A DNA stretch of 64,000 bases from the NCBI RefSeq assembly GCF_014529535.1, contig NW_023503423.1:2652473-2716472 (forward strand), written 5' to 3'. Shown in pieces: positions 46,193 through 56,787 of this stretch (its first letter is position 1; the number at the start of each line of letters is the position of its first letter). Origin of the DNA: Bradysia coprophila. Its lineage: Eukaryota > Arthropoda > Insecta > Diptera > Sciaridae. The position numbers and the translations under genes are program-made. The notes beneath the pieces are model-generated. The model was not told the DNA's origin, ran no database searches, and saw only the letters and a list, made by a program, of their open reading frames with translations.

Positions 46193-48872
46193 TCAAAGCA
46201 TTCCGCCATCCACTAAATCGATAACTATGTCAGTCATTTTCCGTCGACAGATCTCGTTCGGTGGTACATCCAATTCCGGTGCGCCGTTTGTCTCTTCTTT
46301 TCCGCTCTTTCGAACCAAATACAGATCCGGAGCCTCTTCGGGAGTGCAACTGTTAAAAGGAAAATTTGTGTTGAGTGTGAGTGTGGTCAGAAAGTGCTTG
46401 GTGATCAATTACGTGCTGATGGGCAAAATATCAATTGCCAGTCCGAGACCGAATTTGGCATAAATTTGAAACTCCGATTGCATTCTAAAATAAATGAAGA
46501 AAGTCTGAATTTTTGACAACAAAATCGGTTAACCGGCTGTGAATTACTGAGTCCATAGTTGCTCCTCTGTGCTACAAAATGATGGTAACGGTCCCAACGT
46601 TCGCAGAGACCTTACCAATTCTTTGCAGTACGTCTCCAGAAACGTTTTCATATTATTCTGTCGCAACAATTTGTCGGTGCAGCAAAAAATCAAATTTGAA
46701 ACGTCCAGGGCCGGTGAACCATATCGAATCAATTGAAAATCTACCAAGCAAGTCTCGGCTATGTCGTTGTTTCCGTCGTATTTGTACAGGAAATTGTTCG
46801 TCCAACAGTCACCGTGGCAAAGTGTTGCCAACGGCGTTTCGCGACCGACCAGCTCCACCATGTTCGAAAAAAACGAATTGTTTCCCACGAATTTCTCCAA
46901 CTTTTCCACATACGTTGAATGTGGCGATAGTGTTTGAGACACCATGTCGATAGCGTTTTTCGTTAAGATCTCATAGTAGTTCCGATACCAATCGAAGTTC
47001 CTTTCGGTGAATATTCCTTCAGTTACCTGACTTTTTAGCCGATTGAACTCCGTAGGATTTTGATCCTGAATGTCATTTGGTTACTCAATTTCGAACTAAA
47101 CCTGAAATCTGAATGGATGAATCAAGTACCTTATACGACAGACTCAATGAGTGGAACCTAGCAAGTTCCTTAAGCACAGCCAACGTTTGGTCCAGCGTTA
47201 GGCCTTCTTGCCTATTCGGCATCTCGAATCCCCTGACACGTAAATCTTCCAATACGACCAGATCGTTGCGAGCCAGATAGCAATGCGGTATAGCTCTCAG
47301 AACGTCGTTGGTTTTCTTTTGTTGATATTTTAAGAGGTCCGGTAAAATTCGGTTGTAAAATTCAACTTCGTTTCTACGTTTCAATGGAATGCATCACGTT
47401 TACAACTGAGTGGACAAAGAATTTCGCTGAAGCTACCTGAACAGTTCCTCGCTTCGGTAAGCTTCACGTCTTGCCTTTGAGTCAGGCAGACGTTTGCAAA
47501 TGACCGATTTTTCCCATTTGATCCGTTTTCCTTCCTGATTTGTTCGGTAACCCTTCAGCAGAATGCGATACAGGGCGGCTGTATAGTTATCGCCTCTACC
47601 TGATCCTTGCGCTTCCTGTTAATCAAATTTGTTAGTGAGACGAAAGGTTAACAATCGAGTTCTACAGTCGGCGACTTTCAAATAAATGACGCATGTTGTT
47701 TCAGCTGTTTTTCAACTGATCCACTCATACACTGTGATCGCTACACTAGTGGAACCTCGAAGTACAATAGGTATATCAGAGATAATAGAATCTGAAAAGT
47801 GGGTCTATGTTGGATCTGGGCCTCGCCCATGGCCCATACTCTTTATGTGAAGTCTGAGTCCAGACTAAAGACAAAATTCTGAAGGATTGACATTTTTGTG
47901 GATATTTCGAATTTCATGAGAATGGAAACGTAGTAACGATGAAAATGTCTAGGAGTGAACATGGCATATGAACCTTTCTTCTTTGAATGAAAACGTTCCA
48001 TAGTAACAACAAATGATGAAAAAGGCAAGAAATTTCAAGACAAGTCAACGCACTTCAAGCGTGAGTGGTACTCTAAATAGAGTACTGAAACTTGACAGTG
48101 TGTAAAACACTGTAAAAAAACCATTTCAGTCCAAATAGTACGGCTGTCGACTATGATCACTTTTGCTTGAAGTGCGTTGGTCAAGTGAAAATTCTGGAAA
48201 AGAAAATTGCGAAAACGTTTTCACGATTCGAGGTGATGCTACACTGTGAAGATTTTCCGATCGTTACTGTTAATAATATTTCAGAATGTCTGGACAACAA
48301 TAATTTTATTGAAAGTTGCATGTGGGTAACAAACTGACTTAATTAATGTCAATTAAACTGATGCATTCAGAAGTCATAAAAGATTCAATGTGGTAAGTCA
48401 CCACACGTTGCACAACAGACATTCGGTCTGATTTGTTAATTAGCCAAGCAGTGCTACTGTCGTCGTTCATCTCCAGTAATAAAGAGAATTTTGAGTTTCA
48501 TTAAAACATCGCGAGAAATAACATTAGTGTTATCCTACCCACTTTATCCTATCCTATCCTAAACATCGTGCAGTGAAAAATCAATATGAGAGAAATGGTT
48601 TTCGCTAAATAATTGAGAAGCGTGAGAATATAACACGGGAAAGGGTGGGATGAATTTCGCAATTAAAAATTTAATTGTTCTTTGCACTTTCCGCTCACTA
48701 ATATCCTGTGCGAAATGGTCAAAGCTTTTCGTGCTATTAAAACGAACATTACAGCATATCACAATACCTCCAATGAATCAATGGTAACACCTGGCTCGGC
48801 CGTTTCGAATATCTGTTGAAACAATTTTAAATCCAATTTCGAACTCGACGAATCCGAATCATTGATACCCAT
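46193..48872 (-). CDS. EcKL / CHK-type kinase (ecdysteroid kinase-like), six exons
   Basis: Exons 48872-48768, 47615-47437, 47373-47130, 47065-46548, 46484-46413 and 46349-46193 are all in phase, giving 424 residues, the normal size. It has the EcKL fold: GSGRGDNYTAALYR glycine-rich loop, SVICKRLP lysine region, VEFYNRILPDL, LVVLEDLRVRGF, catalytic HGDCWTNN (260-267) and DFQ (285-287). The region GSPALDVSNLIF follows. Known members phosphorylate ecdysteroids at C-22 or act in detoxication; the family is greatly expanded in insects, and this substrate is unknown. Cytosolic, no signal peptide. Intron 1 is 1.15 kb and contains a MITE; the others are short. Confidence 0.93.
48046..48179. mobile_element. 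MITE copy 2, CAACGCACTTCAAGC family
   Basis: Ends are CAACGCACTTCAAGC and GCTTGAAGTGCGTTG. It shares TACTCTAAATAGAGTACTG and GTAAAACACTGTAAAAA with copies at 512-780 and 49797-49945. Within intron 1 of the EcKL gene. Confidence 0.75.
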
Positions 48873-49539
48873 TTTTCCGCACGCACCCACTTCACTTTAT
48901 TCAATGTTTTTCTGTTCTAACACTGGAGCCCTTTTTGAAGTGGAAATTGTTGCCGAGCGAAAATGAAAAAGCGACCGAACTCATGCACGTCCAACTTTCA
49001 CATGACAAAATCCGTTTGTATTTACGCTGTTGTGATTTTGCGCAAAAAAGGAAAAGGGAAAACCAATTTTCAAAAGAAACTCGGAAAATAGGTTTACACA
49101 CTCACACAGATATACACCGCAGCGCTTGCAAAAAGGACGAAATACGATTGATACGATTGCCGCGAATATTGAAATTCTGATGGCTATATCGAGTAAATAA
49201 TAATTCAATTTCTTCACTGCACTTTCAATTGCACAACGTGAGAAAGTCGGACGGTGACTGGCTTTGCATCATCTATATGCACACATGTTATGCTGCTTCG
49301 TCCATTAATTTTGTTCGAGTTAATTAAGACAACTGAATGACTTATGTGATGAGTGAGTGTTGGATTTAATAAATTATTTAGATTGTAAAATGTTCATTAC
49401 ATTTTCAATTGATGAGTCTGGGCGATAATTTGTTGTTGCTGTTAAGAATCTGCCTTATTATTTGCTTTAATTTGATGTGGACGAAAAACTTAATGTTTTC
49501 TGATTAGCTCATAGTTTTACAGTGATGATGGGATATTTC
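48873..49539. other. Intergenic upstream of EcKL
   Basis: Presumed promoter region. Nothing else recognised. Confidence 0.35.
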
Positions 49540-49715
49540 TACACGGTAAATATCGTCTTGCGGACGATACTATCGTTTTCTAGACGATAATAACGCTCAA
49601 GAAACGATAATGGATTGGACGATATTATCGTTTTTTTTAGACGATATCCAGAAAACGATATTATCGTTCAAAAAGTGCTATTATCGTTCCTGACGATATT
49701 GACCTTGTAGATATG
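49540..49715. repeat. ACGATA/TATCGT cluster with inverted ends
   Basis: At least a dozen TATCGT or ACGATA words in about 150 bp, with ends CTACACGGTAAATATCGTC and GACGATATTGACCTTGTAG inverted to each other. Could be a MITE built of a palindromic hexamer or a binding-site cluster; structure favours a MITE. Confidence 0.55.
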
Positions 49716-49796
49716 TCGCCTCTCCTTTTGAATAGTAAAACCTATAGTTCTGCAGAATGAAATTCGAAGAACTTTGACGAATGATCGATTGCATTA

Positions 49797-49945
49797 CCGC
49801 ACTTCAAGCAAAAGTGATCATAAAGGTCAGTTGCGGAAAGTACTCTATTTTACATGAAAATATTTTTACAGTGTTTTACAGCTGTGTGGCACACTGTCAA
49901 GTTACAGTACCCTATTAAGAGTATCCACTCATGCTTGAAGTGCGG
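49797..49945. mobile_element. MITE copy 3, CCGCACTTCAAGC family
   Basis: Ends CCGCACTTCAAGC and GCTTGAAGTGCGG. Shares CAAAAGTGATCATA, TTACAGTGTTTTACAG and GTACTCTATTTTAC with 512-780. Confidence 0.75.
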
Positions 49946-50291
49946 TGGTTGCATATATAAGTTTTTGCGGAATTTGGTGAAAGTCCAACAAAATGTGAAC
50001 ACTTTTAAGTGCCCATTCCACTTAAAAAAAGTACGCCGTGAGAGAGCCGTTAGAGCGCCGTGAGAGAGCAAACTGTCAAATAAACAAAGAAAAATTGAAA
50101 AAATTCAATTTTGTCTCTCACACGGAGTACTTTTTTTGGTAAGAGGAAACTAAGCGTTAGTAGTCAGGAGCTCATTCGATCACGTTTTTCAATTTTTTAT
50201 GTCTTATTGACGTGCTGTCGCAAATCGTCATTTTAATTTAGGAGCCGTTCACAACGAAACACCAGGAAAAAAAGGAAAGCGTACGCTCCAT

Positions 50292-50475
50292 ATAGGTCTC
50301 TTCCAAGGCCGTTCAAAATGTCAATCGTCATCCACAGAGAAGCCAACACAACCTCACTTTGAAGTTTTAACGAACAAATTTGTTTAAGTTGCGGTTATGT
50401 TTGCTTCTATGGATGACGGTCGGTTGTTTTCGGCCTGTCAAAATACGTTTTTACCGTACGATGGAAGAAACCTAT
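50292..50475 (+). mobile_element. TTCCAAGGCCG MITE, complete copy, 184 bp
   Basis: Ends are ATAGGTCTCTTCCA and TGGAAGAAACCTAT. Interior nearly identical to 14438-14613, including ATCGTCATCCACAGAGAAG and its inverted partner GGATGACGG. No coding capacity. Confidence 0.75.
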
Positions 50476-51849
50476 TTATCCGTACATTTTTTAGTAGGCT
50501 AGACTAGATTTACGGAAACCCAAAATTTTTGTAGTGACGTAGAGATGAAGTGGGTGTGAAATTCACAAACGAATTCAATTTACTTCACCACAGCAAAATC
50601 AAAGTGTATAAATATACTAGTTTAACCATCAGTTACATCGTTTATGTACTTTGTTGCAAGTAACTTGTGAAAATTGGTAGATCGATTTTTATACTCACCA
50701 TATTCACCTTCAACGCTTACGAGAATTATTAGTTCCTGTGAACTCTGGTAACCAACAAACTTTAATTTTTATTTAGTGAAACATACTACACATCAACGCT
50801 TACATTAACTAAAGACCTCTTTCATGTGGTTGCCGAAAGTGGACGTCATTCTAGAAAAAGATGATCATAATTAAAAATGGTGGACGTCATTTATGAACTG
50901 CCCCTACTATTTTTGAAAATTAACTGTAAAATGAATTTGAAAATAAGAAGAGACCGGATTGAGAGAAAATTTAATTTACAGCTCACTATTGATGCAAAGA
51001 TTTTCCATACGTTTTCGTGATTTCGCATTAAAAAAAAACGTTTTCTGGGTCCACCATTGTTTTAACTCGATTTGGAAGTCCCTTAAAGGCTTTCGGAATT
51101 TCCGTTTTTCACACAGAATTTGCGATCGTGAACACAAGTTTGTTTTAATGGTCGACTCTTTATTTTTCACTTATTATTCACTACAACATTACATGCGTTC
51201 ATATTGATTCGAAAAAGGGGTTGAACTATTTTAACACTGACTGTTGAGTTCGCATTTGTTTTACGATTAGAATTTAAGAGTAAAATCGCGAATTTTTCGA
51301 ACAGTTTCCAGAGAGGTACTCGTAATAATTCGAATGAGTCCAATCGGTACCATGCTTTTCAAAATGACGCATAGAATGACCAGCTACGTGTTCGAAGAAT
51401 TCGCGATTTCGCTCTTACTCTTTCTAAATTTATTTAAAAAAAACAATCGAAATTGATGTTCATCTTTGCAATATTTAAAGTATAAAAATTTCGTTTAAAT
51501 TAATGCGAACCTATACCATTGGTCACAGTAAATCTTACATTTTCTTAGTTTAATGTGCTGAGTTGATTTAGGTAAATATATTTGCGGCATTATAGCGGGA
51601 AACATCGGGAAACATACACACAAATATAATGAGTTTTCACTACGGTTATTTTTCATGTTTTTCTTTAAGTTTTGATTATTTGTCGTGGAGCGTTATTCGG
51701 TTATAATTATGGGGTTTCATACAACATCAGATTTGCAAGAAAGAATAGAGAGTTGAAACCGATGCATTTAATTCGGATTCACAAAATTCACATGAAAACC
51801 GGAATCTTCACCTTTTTATCCGGATTCAAATAAGTCCTGGTACATAGTC
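50476..51849. other. Intergenic, no feature seen
   Basis: AT-rich sequence with only short ORFs lacking family resemblance. Confidence 0.35.
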
Positions 51850-52060
51850 CACGTCCTTAGTGGCTTCGTGCGCCTTAAATTCTTTAAGAATGGTCTTTGT
51901 TTCATGTTGTTTGTCAAGCTGTGGAACAAAAACTTTTTCCGGAAAATGGAAAATTGTTTTTCCAGCCGGAATACCCATTTATTGGAAAACCTTTGAAGTC
52001 CGCATATTTCCGAAAATACAATGTCTTTTCGAAACATTTCTCCAGTTCTGGCAAGTATGG
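51850..52060 (+). repeat. Dispersed repeat interrupted by the hAT insertion
   Basis: Related in inverted orientation to 53660-53905: shared frames read FPENGKLFFQPE and GKPFEVRI-like words on opposite strands. Origin unknown; the ORFs are short. The hAT-type element at 52069 lies at its right edge. Confidence 0.6.
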
Positions 52061-52068
52061 CTCATTAC

Positions 52069-52931
52069 TAGGGTTCCCAGACGTACTCTTTCTCGACATT
52101 GCTACTACTTTTGACTGGTTGTAGGTAGCCTGCTACTATTTCATCGATTATGTGCTCTTTGTACTCTTTTTCGAATGCAAAAATCAAATTTTTGCTAATT
52201 CATTAGAAAAATTTTCGCTGCGCGGCAAAGACTGACATTTCATCGACTGTAATCATTCTGTATGTATGGCAACAACGCACCATGCAGATGCGTACCTAGA
52301 TTACAGATACCACACTCGAACAGTGTATCATACACTTATAAAAACAAAAATTGAAATCTTCATACATTATCTGTCCCTTTCTGTCCCTTTCAGATACTTG
52401 TCATGTCACTTTTTTTGTGTTTGTGCATGGAGTGTTGATGGCGTAGTTATTTTACCAACATTGCAGTTAGATTGAACACAAATCTTCCTTAGCAAATTCA
52501 AGGAAACTTAAGATTTTTCGAAACATAGTTTCGGGTAAAAATCACTAATTTCTATGGCAGAGCACTAAATTTGCTAAAAGAGCTTTGGAAGACTCCTTAC
52601 TCATGGTCAAAGAAAGGGGCGCCAGCATCCTTGAAAAATATTGCCGATTTAAGCTTAATGTGATTAAATGAAGGTGCCTCAGGCGAAAAACTCAATTCGG
52701 AGTTTTGCTGCTCATCACAAACGTTAAAATTGTTAGAACAGAAATCGTAAATAATTCTACAGTTTTATGAAGGAAGTCTTTTTTTCGGCCAAATTATTTG
52801 TACCGTCCCTTTTCCACTTCCATTTAATGTACTCTTTTGTACTCTTTTCTTGTTCTGACTAACGTACTCTTTTGTACTCTTTTTCAAGTTGGAAATGTAC
52901 TCTATTTGAAATTTGCGATCTGGGAACCCTA
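52069..52931. mobile_element. hAT-type non-autonomous element, 863 bp
   Basis: Tips are TAGGGTTCCCAGA and TCTGGGAACCCTA (one base offset). Perfect 8-bp direct repeats CTCATTAC are at 52061-52068 and 52932-52939. Subterminal GTACTCTTTTGTACTCTTTT words occur at both ends (about 52150 and 52830-52900). No transposase seen. Confidence 0.85.
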
Positions 52932-53659
52932 CTCATTACCGATTTTTCTGGCTTCCTCCTGGTTTTTTCTTATGAACTGACCTGTTTTTACCTTAACCAT
53001 CGATGTAATTCAGAGGAGAACAAGAAAAATCGTTTGAATTCCGTGGAGTTCGATAGTTCTAGAATAGAGAAGATAGTTGATCATGATGATGTCACTTCCT
53101 TTTAAGAATTAACCTATGTTGACTTCAAACTTGTTAATAGTGCAAATGTTATCAGAAAAAATGGTCAAAAACGTTAGAAATGTCTAGTGTCTAGTACAAA
53201 GAAGTAGGTGGAACGTCAGGTTTCAACAGTATTTTGGATGAGTTACTCCATAAACAGTCACAAAAATTATTTCATCCTGGAACGGGACCAATAAAATAGT
53301 TATGTCACTCAAAGAAGCTATCGTAGAAGTCAATTGCAATTTTCATTGGGAAAGTCATCAGTAACGTTCCAGAAATCGATTTTTTCATAATCCTTAAACA
53401 GACGGCAAAGAGAGGGAACGTAGTGTCTGTGCAAGAAACACTTGAACTGGTCTCCCAAATTAGAACTACGTGTCTTTTATTGATCCAGAAAAACTTAGAA
53501 CATGCGTATTAGGACATACGTGACATTCCCAGGACATATCAGGCTCCTGAACATGGATCAGAAATCAGAAGTACTTGAATGACACCTCATTTATGAAAAA
53601 TAGATTGGAAATGACTTCGGAAAATGGCTTCAAAGTTGATGAATTTTCGGACTTACTTT

Positions 53660-53905
53660 TTGGGAAAAAACATTCTTCCATGAAATATCGGTGATAGCAG
53701 AACTTGAAAGAACAAGAAAAATTTTTTCAAAAAGATCTTGTGTTTTGAAGATATTCGGACTTCAAAAGGTTTTCTTATCAATGGCTTTTCCGGTTGGAAA
53801 AACAATTTTCCATTTTCCGGAAAACTGGTTTTTTTCCCCAACTTTTCATGGCAAATATAAAACATGGAACAAAGACCAATCTTAAAGAATTTAAGGCACA
53901 CGGAA
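53660..53905 (-). repeat. Inverted copy of the 51850 repeat, without the hAT insertion
   Basis: Read on the minus strand it runs through GGAAAATTGTTTTTCCAACC and on into TTCTGCTATCACCGATATTT. This aligns with GGCTCATTAC|CGATTTTT across the insertion site of the 52069 element, so it is a paralogous empty site. Confidence 0.6.
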
Positions 53906-54599
53906 TTACGCAATTACCAGTGACGGTAAGTCAATTGAAACATTTTCTAAATTAGTGACGAAGTAAAGTAAATTAGAAACAGGCTAGTGTTGATTTTTTT
54001 GAAGCTCGACTCGACTGTTACTCCAGCTACAGATGCAGATAGTAACGCAAAAGAGACTTAACTTTAATTTTTCTTTTCTTTAACTGTCAGGCTTGAGAGG
54101 AAAATTTTAAATTTAGTCTCTTTCTCGTCGCTATGCAATGTGTTAAATGAAATCTCATTTCCGGTTTTATAAATATTGTTTCATACTATTTCCAATGGAT
54201 AACAGGGTGGAATATAAAATTTTGAAAGTTGATTCCCGATAATTTTTCATTTCTAAATTCAATTTTTGGATCACAGTAAATTTTTTCCGTTAAATTTATT
54301 ATAACTTTTCAAGACAGAAAATCGTTCTAACAGCTCTAATGTAACGTAACGTAATCATTTTAGATTCAGTAGAAAGTATGGTCATAAAAAACAGTACAAA
54401 AAGTCCAATGCACAAGTGTTCGACGTGGCAACACACTGGATTACTAATCAGAAAAATCTATATCCATTTTCGGCCTAAGACAGTTCCTTTTACCGGAAGT
54501 CAAAGTCTACATGTGCATTTGCATATCAGTCATTAACACCGCACTACTTTGTCACCCTACCTAAGACACAAAATGTCCGTGCTGTCACTTTCACATTTG
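53906..54599. other. Intergenic, no feature seen
   Basis: No gene or clear repeat recognised. Confidence 0.35.
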
Positions 54600-55152
54600 T
54601 TAATCTGAAAGATCCAATAATTCTCGTTCCAAGTCGCTGCTCATTGCGGCGTCCTCTGGAGCTGCCGATTGTTGCATGTTTGGAATTGGTTCTTGTGGCG
54701 GCGGGAGTGTCAATTGTTCCGCATGTTGACGAACCAAAAATTCACATTCCGGCGGGCAGGAACGAGGGTCAGCCGCTTTGCCAAACTGACGATGATTGCG
54801 GCAAATTGTAGTATCGATTGGTCTGTCCATGGCCGCATTCAAAACTTGTCGCATTCTAGATGGCATTATGAATGGTCACTCACACCAACCATCTAGAATG
54901 CGACAAGTTTTGAATGCGGCCATGGACAGACCAATCGATACTACAATTTGCCGCAATCATCGTCAGTTTGGCAAAGCGGCTGACCCTCGTTCCTGCCCGC
55001 CGGAATGTGAATTTTTGGTTCGTCAACATGCGGAACAATTGACACTCTCGCCGCCACAAGAACCAATTCCAAACATGCAACAATCGGCAGCTCCAGAGGA
55101 CGCCGCAATGAGCAGCGACTTGGAACGAGAATTATTGGATCTTTCAGATTAA
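54600..55152. repeat. Near-perfect palindrome carrying a Gag-like ORF on both arms
   Basis: Arms 54600-54863 and 54889-55152 (264 bp each) are inverted copies around a 25-bp spacer; I see one clear mismatch (a CCG/TCG codon change). Each arm encodes the same frame, on opposite strands. It contains CRNHRQFGKAADPRSCPPEC, a Cys/His pattern of the C-x2-H..C-x3-C kind seen at the end of Gag in insect LTR retrotransposons, and it ends ERELLDLSD. Homology between the arms stops one base after the stop codon. The family assignment is inference from the Cys/His pattern. Confidence 0.7.
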
Positions 55153-55174
55153 CGAAAATTTGGAGGGGAAGTAC

Positions 55175-55321
55175 TGTGGTGGTCAGGTCAAAGTAGTCTA
55201 TTGAATTGTAACTAGTCGCAGTGCACATTTAGATCCCTTTATATACGAGGCTTATTGATAGAAATAAATCATTCCAGTTTTGGATATAGACGAGTGAACA
55301 ACGCGTTTCTCTTCCTCCACA
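55175..55321 (+). mobile_element. Possible short LTR, 147 bp
   Basis: Begins TGTGGTGGTCAGG and ends CTTCCTCCACA, so TG..CA with TGTGG/CCACA inverted ends. It is preceded by a purine-rich tract (GGAGGGGAAG at about 55162) resembling a polypurine tract. It contains TTTATATA near 55238 and AATAAA near 55262. No second LTR or primer-binding site found, so this could be the 3' LTR of a broken element. Confidence 0.4.
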
Positions 55322-55398
55322 GGCTTTTAAAGCGCCCTAACCCATATGTTACTGTTTATCTCCGTCAGTGAGTAGCAAGTGTTTCACTCAGTTTCACA

Positions 55399-55525
55399 TA
55401 CAATCGCTAAACCGAACTGGTGTGCATACGTTATTTTGCACCAGCTGGTCTGGTCACATACAATTCCAAATGGGACCAGCTGGTGCAAAATAACGTATGC
55501 ACACCAGTTCGGTTTAGCGATTGTA
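55399..55525. repeat. Near-perfect hairpin, 127 bp
   Basis: TACAATCGCTAAACCGAACT and the following GGTGTGCATACGTTATTTTG are mirrored at the right, leaving a loop of about 25 bp. Probably a small inverted-repeat element. Confidence 0.65.
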
Positions 55526-55590
55526 GTTAAAAAGTCCAACTGGTGTCGAAAATTATGCTTTTAAAGACATGTCGTCCTTATCAAACACTG

Positions 55591-56022
55591 AATGTGGTTT
55601 GCATCAGCAGAGAAAATACGGATCCCGACTCGCATTTCATTTTTGTGATGTTGCCATCGCCATATTTTCTTGTGATTAATGTGGTTGCACCTGCTAAGTT
55701 TTGTATGGAATCGAACTCAACACTCTCAACACTAGCTGCAACTTTACGCAGTGGAACGTGACAAAATTAAATTCACCTGAAAGTATAACTTCGGCTACGC
55801 ACGGATTCCTGGTTTCAGGTGAATTTAGTTTTGTCACGTGGCACGCAAACCGAATTCGATTGCGTTAAGTTGCAACTAGTGTTGAGATGAGTTGGATTCC
55901 ATACAAAACTTAGCAAAACTTAGCTTCAACATTAGTCACAAGAAAATATGACGATGGCAACATCACAAAAATGAAATGAGAGTCGGGATCCGTATTTTCT
56001 CTGATCCGCTGAGGGTTTGCAT
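55591..56022. mobile_element. Large hairpin element, about 430 bp
   Basis: GAGAAAATACGGATCCCGAC at the left is mirrored as GTCGGGATCCGTATTTTCTC; also CCATACAAAACTTAGC / GCTAAGTTTTGTATGG and AAATTCACCTGAAA / TTTCAGGTGAATTT near the centre. Arms carry small indels. No coding capacity. Confidence 0.65.
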
Positions 56023-56787
56023 TACCTTCAATGTTTATATGTATTTGGTGGAGCCGGACTTGTCAAATTTTCGACTTTTCAGTGTAACTATTCAAATTGT
56101 GGCCTTATAATCGAATGATATGTACACGCACAGAGACTCTCAGGCTAGTCTGAAAGGGATTCAAAATTTAAAAATTGCATCGCTGAGGCAGAAGGTATAC
56201 TTTGCTGAAAGAACCATTCAATGCGTTAGGTGTGATGAAGCACACTATGCACTGAGTGCATTTTATTTCGCTTCCGCAAAGTGTACTACTTCAACGCAGC
56301 GGTACTTGTTAATTACGATGGACTAAATTATTCAACCGGCACTCTACGACGTAAGTTCAATAAAGTGTTCAATTGAATCGTCTCTACAAAAATCAGTCCA
56401 TTTTTTCACAACAAAATCTCTCTATTTCACGGTGGTATACACGATATGTAGGATCAATAGACCATTTTAGAGCGGCTCAATTTTGATTTTTCTTTCTTAC
56501 AAAAACAATAGATTCTGTGACCTCACATCGAATCGTGAAAATTCTTACAATTGAGTAGACTGAAAGGATCTATTGCGAACGAATAATCGATTTGATTTCA
56601 TTTACTCGGGCTGCGTAACAGAGGCGAAACCTTTTTTTTAACGAAAATGAAAATCGATCACTTTTCATCTTCAAAAATGTACAAAATCAAACCCACCCCA
56701 TCCCACATTCTTTCCTCATTTTTTATCCCGTTTAACGAAACCGAAAGTTCTGTTGATTTTGTTACGCTAATTTTGTGACACGCTAAT
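56023..56787. other. Intergenic, 3' side of the hexosaminidase gene
   Basis: No feature recognised beyond AT-rich sequence. Confidence 0.35.

Noticed and set aside
54941-55228. Minus-strand ORF of 95 codons over the right palindrome arm
   Set aside because: Antisense shadow of the Gag-like frame; it lacks the Cys/His pattern.
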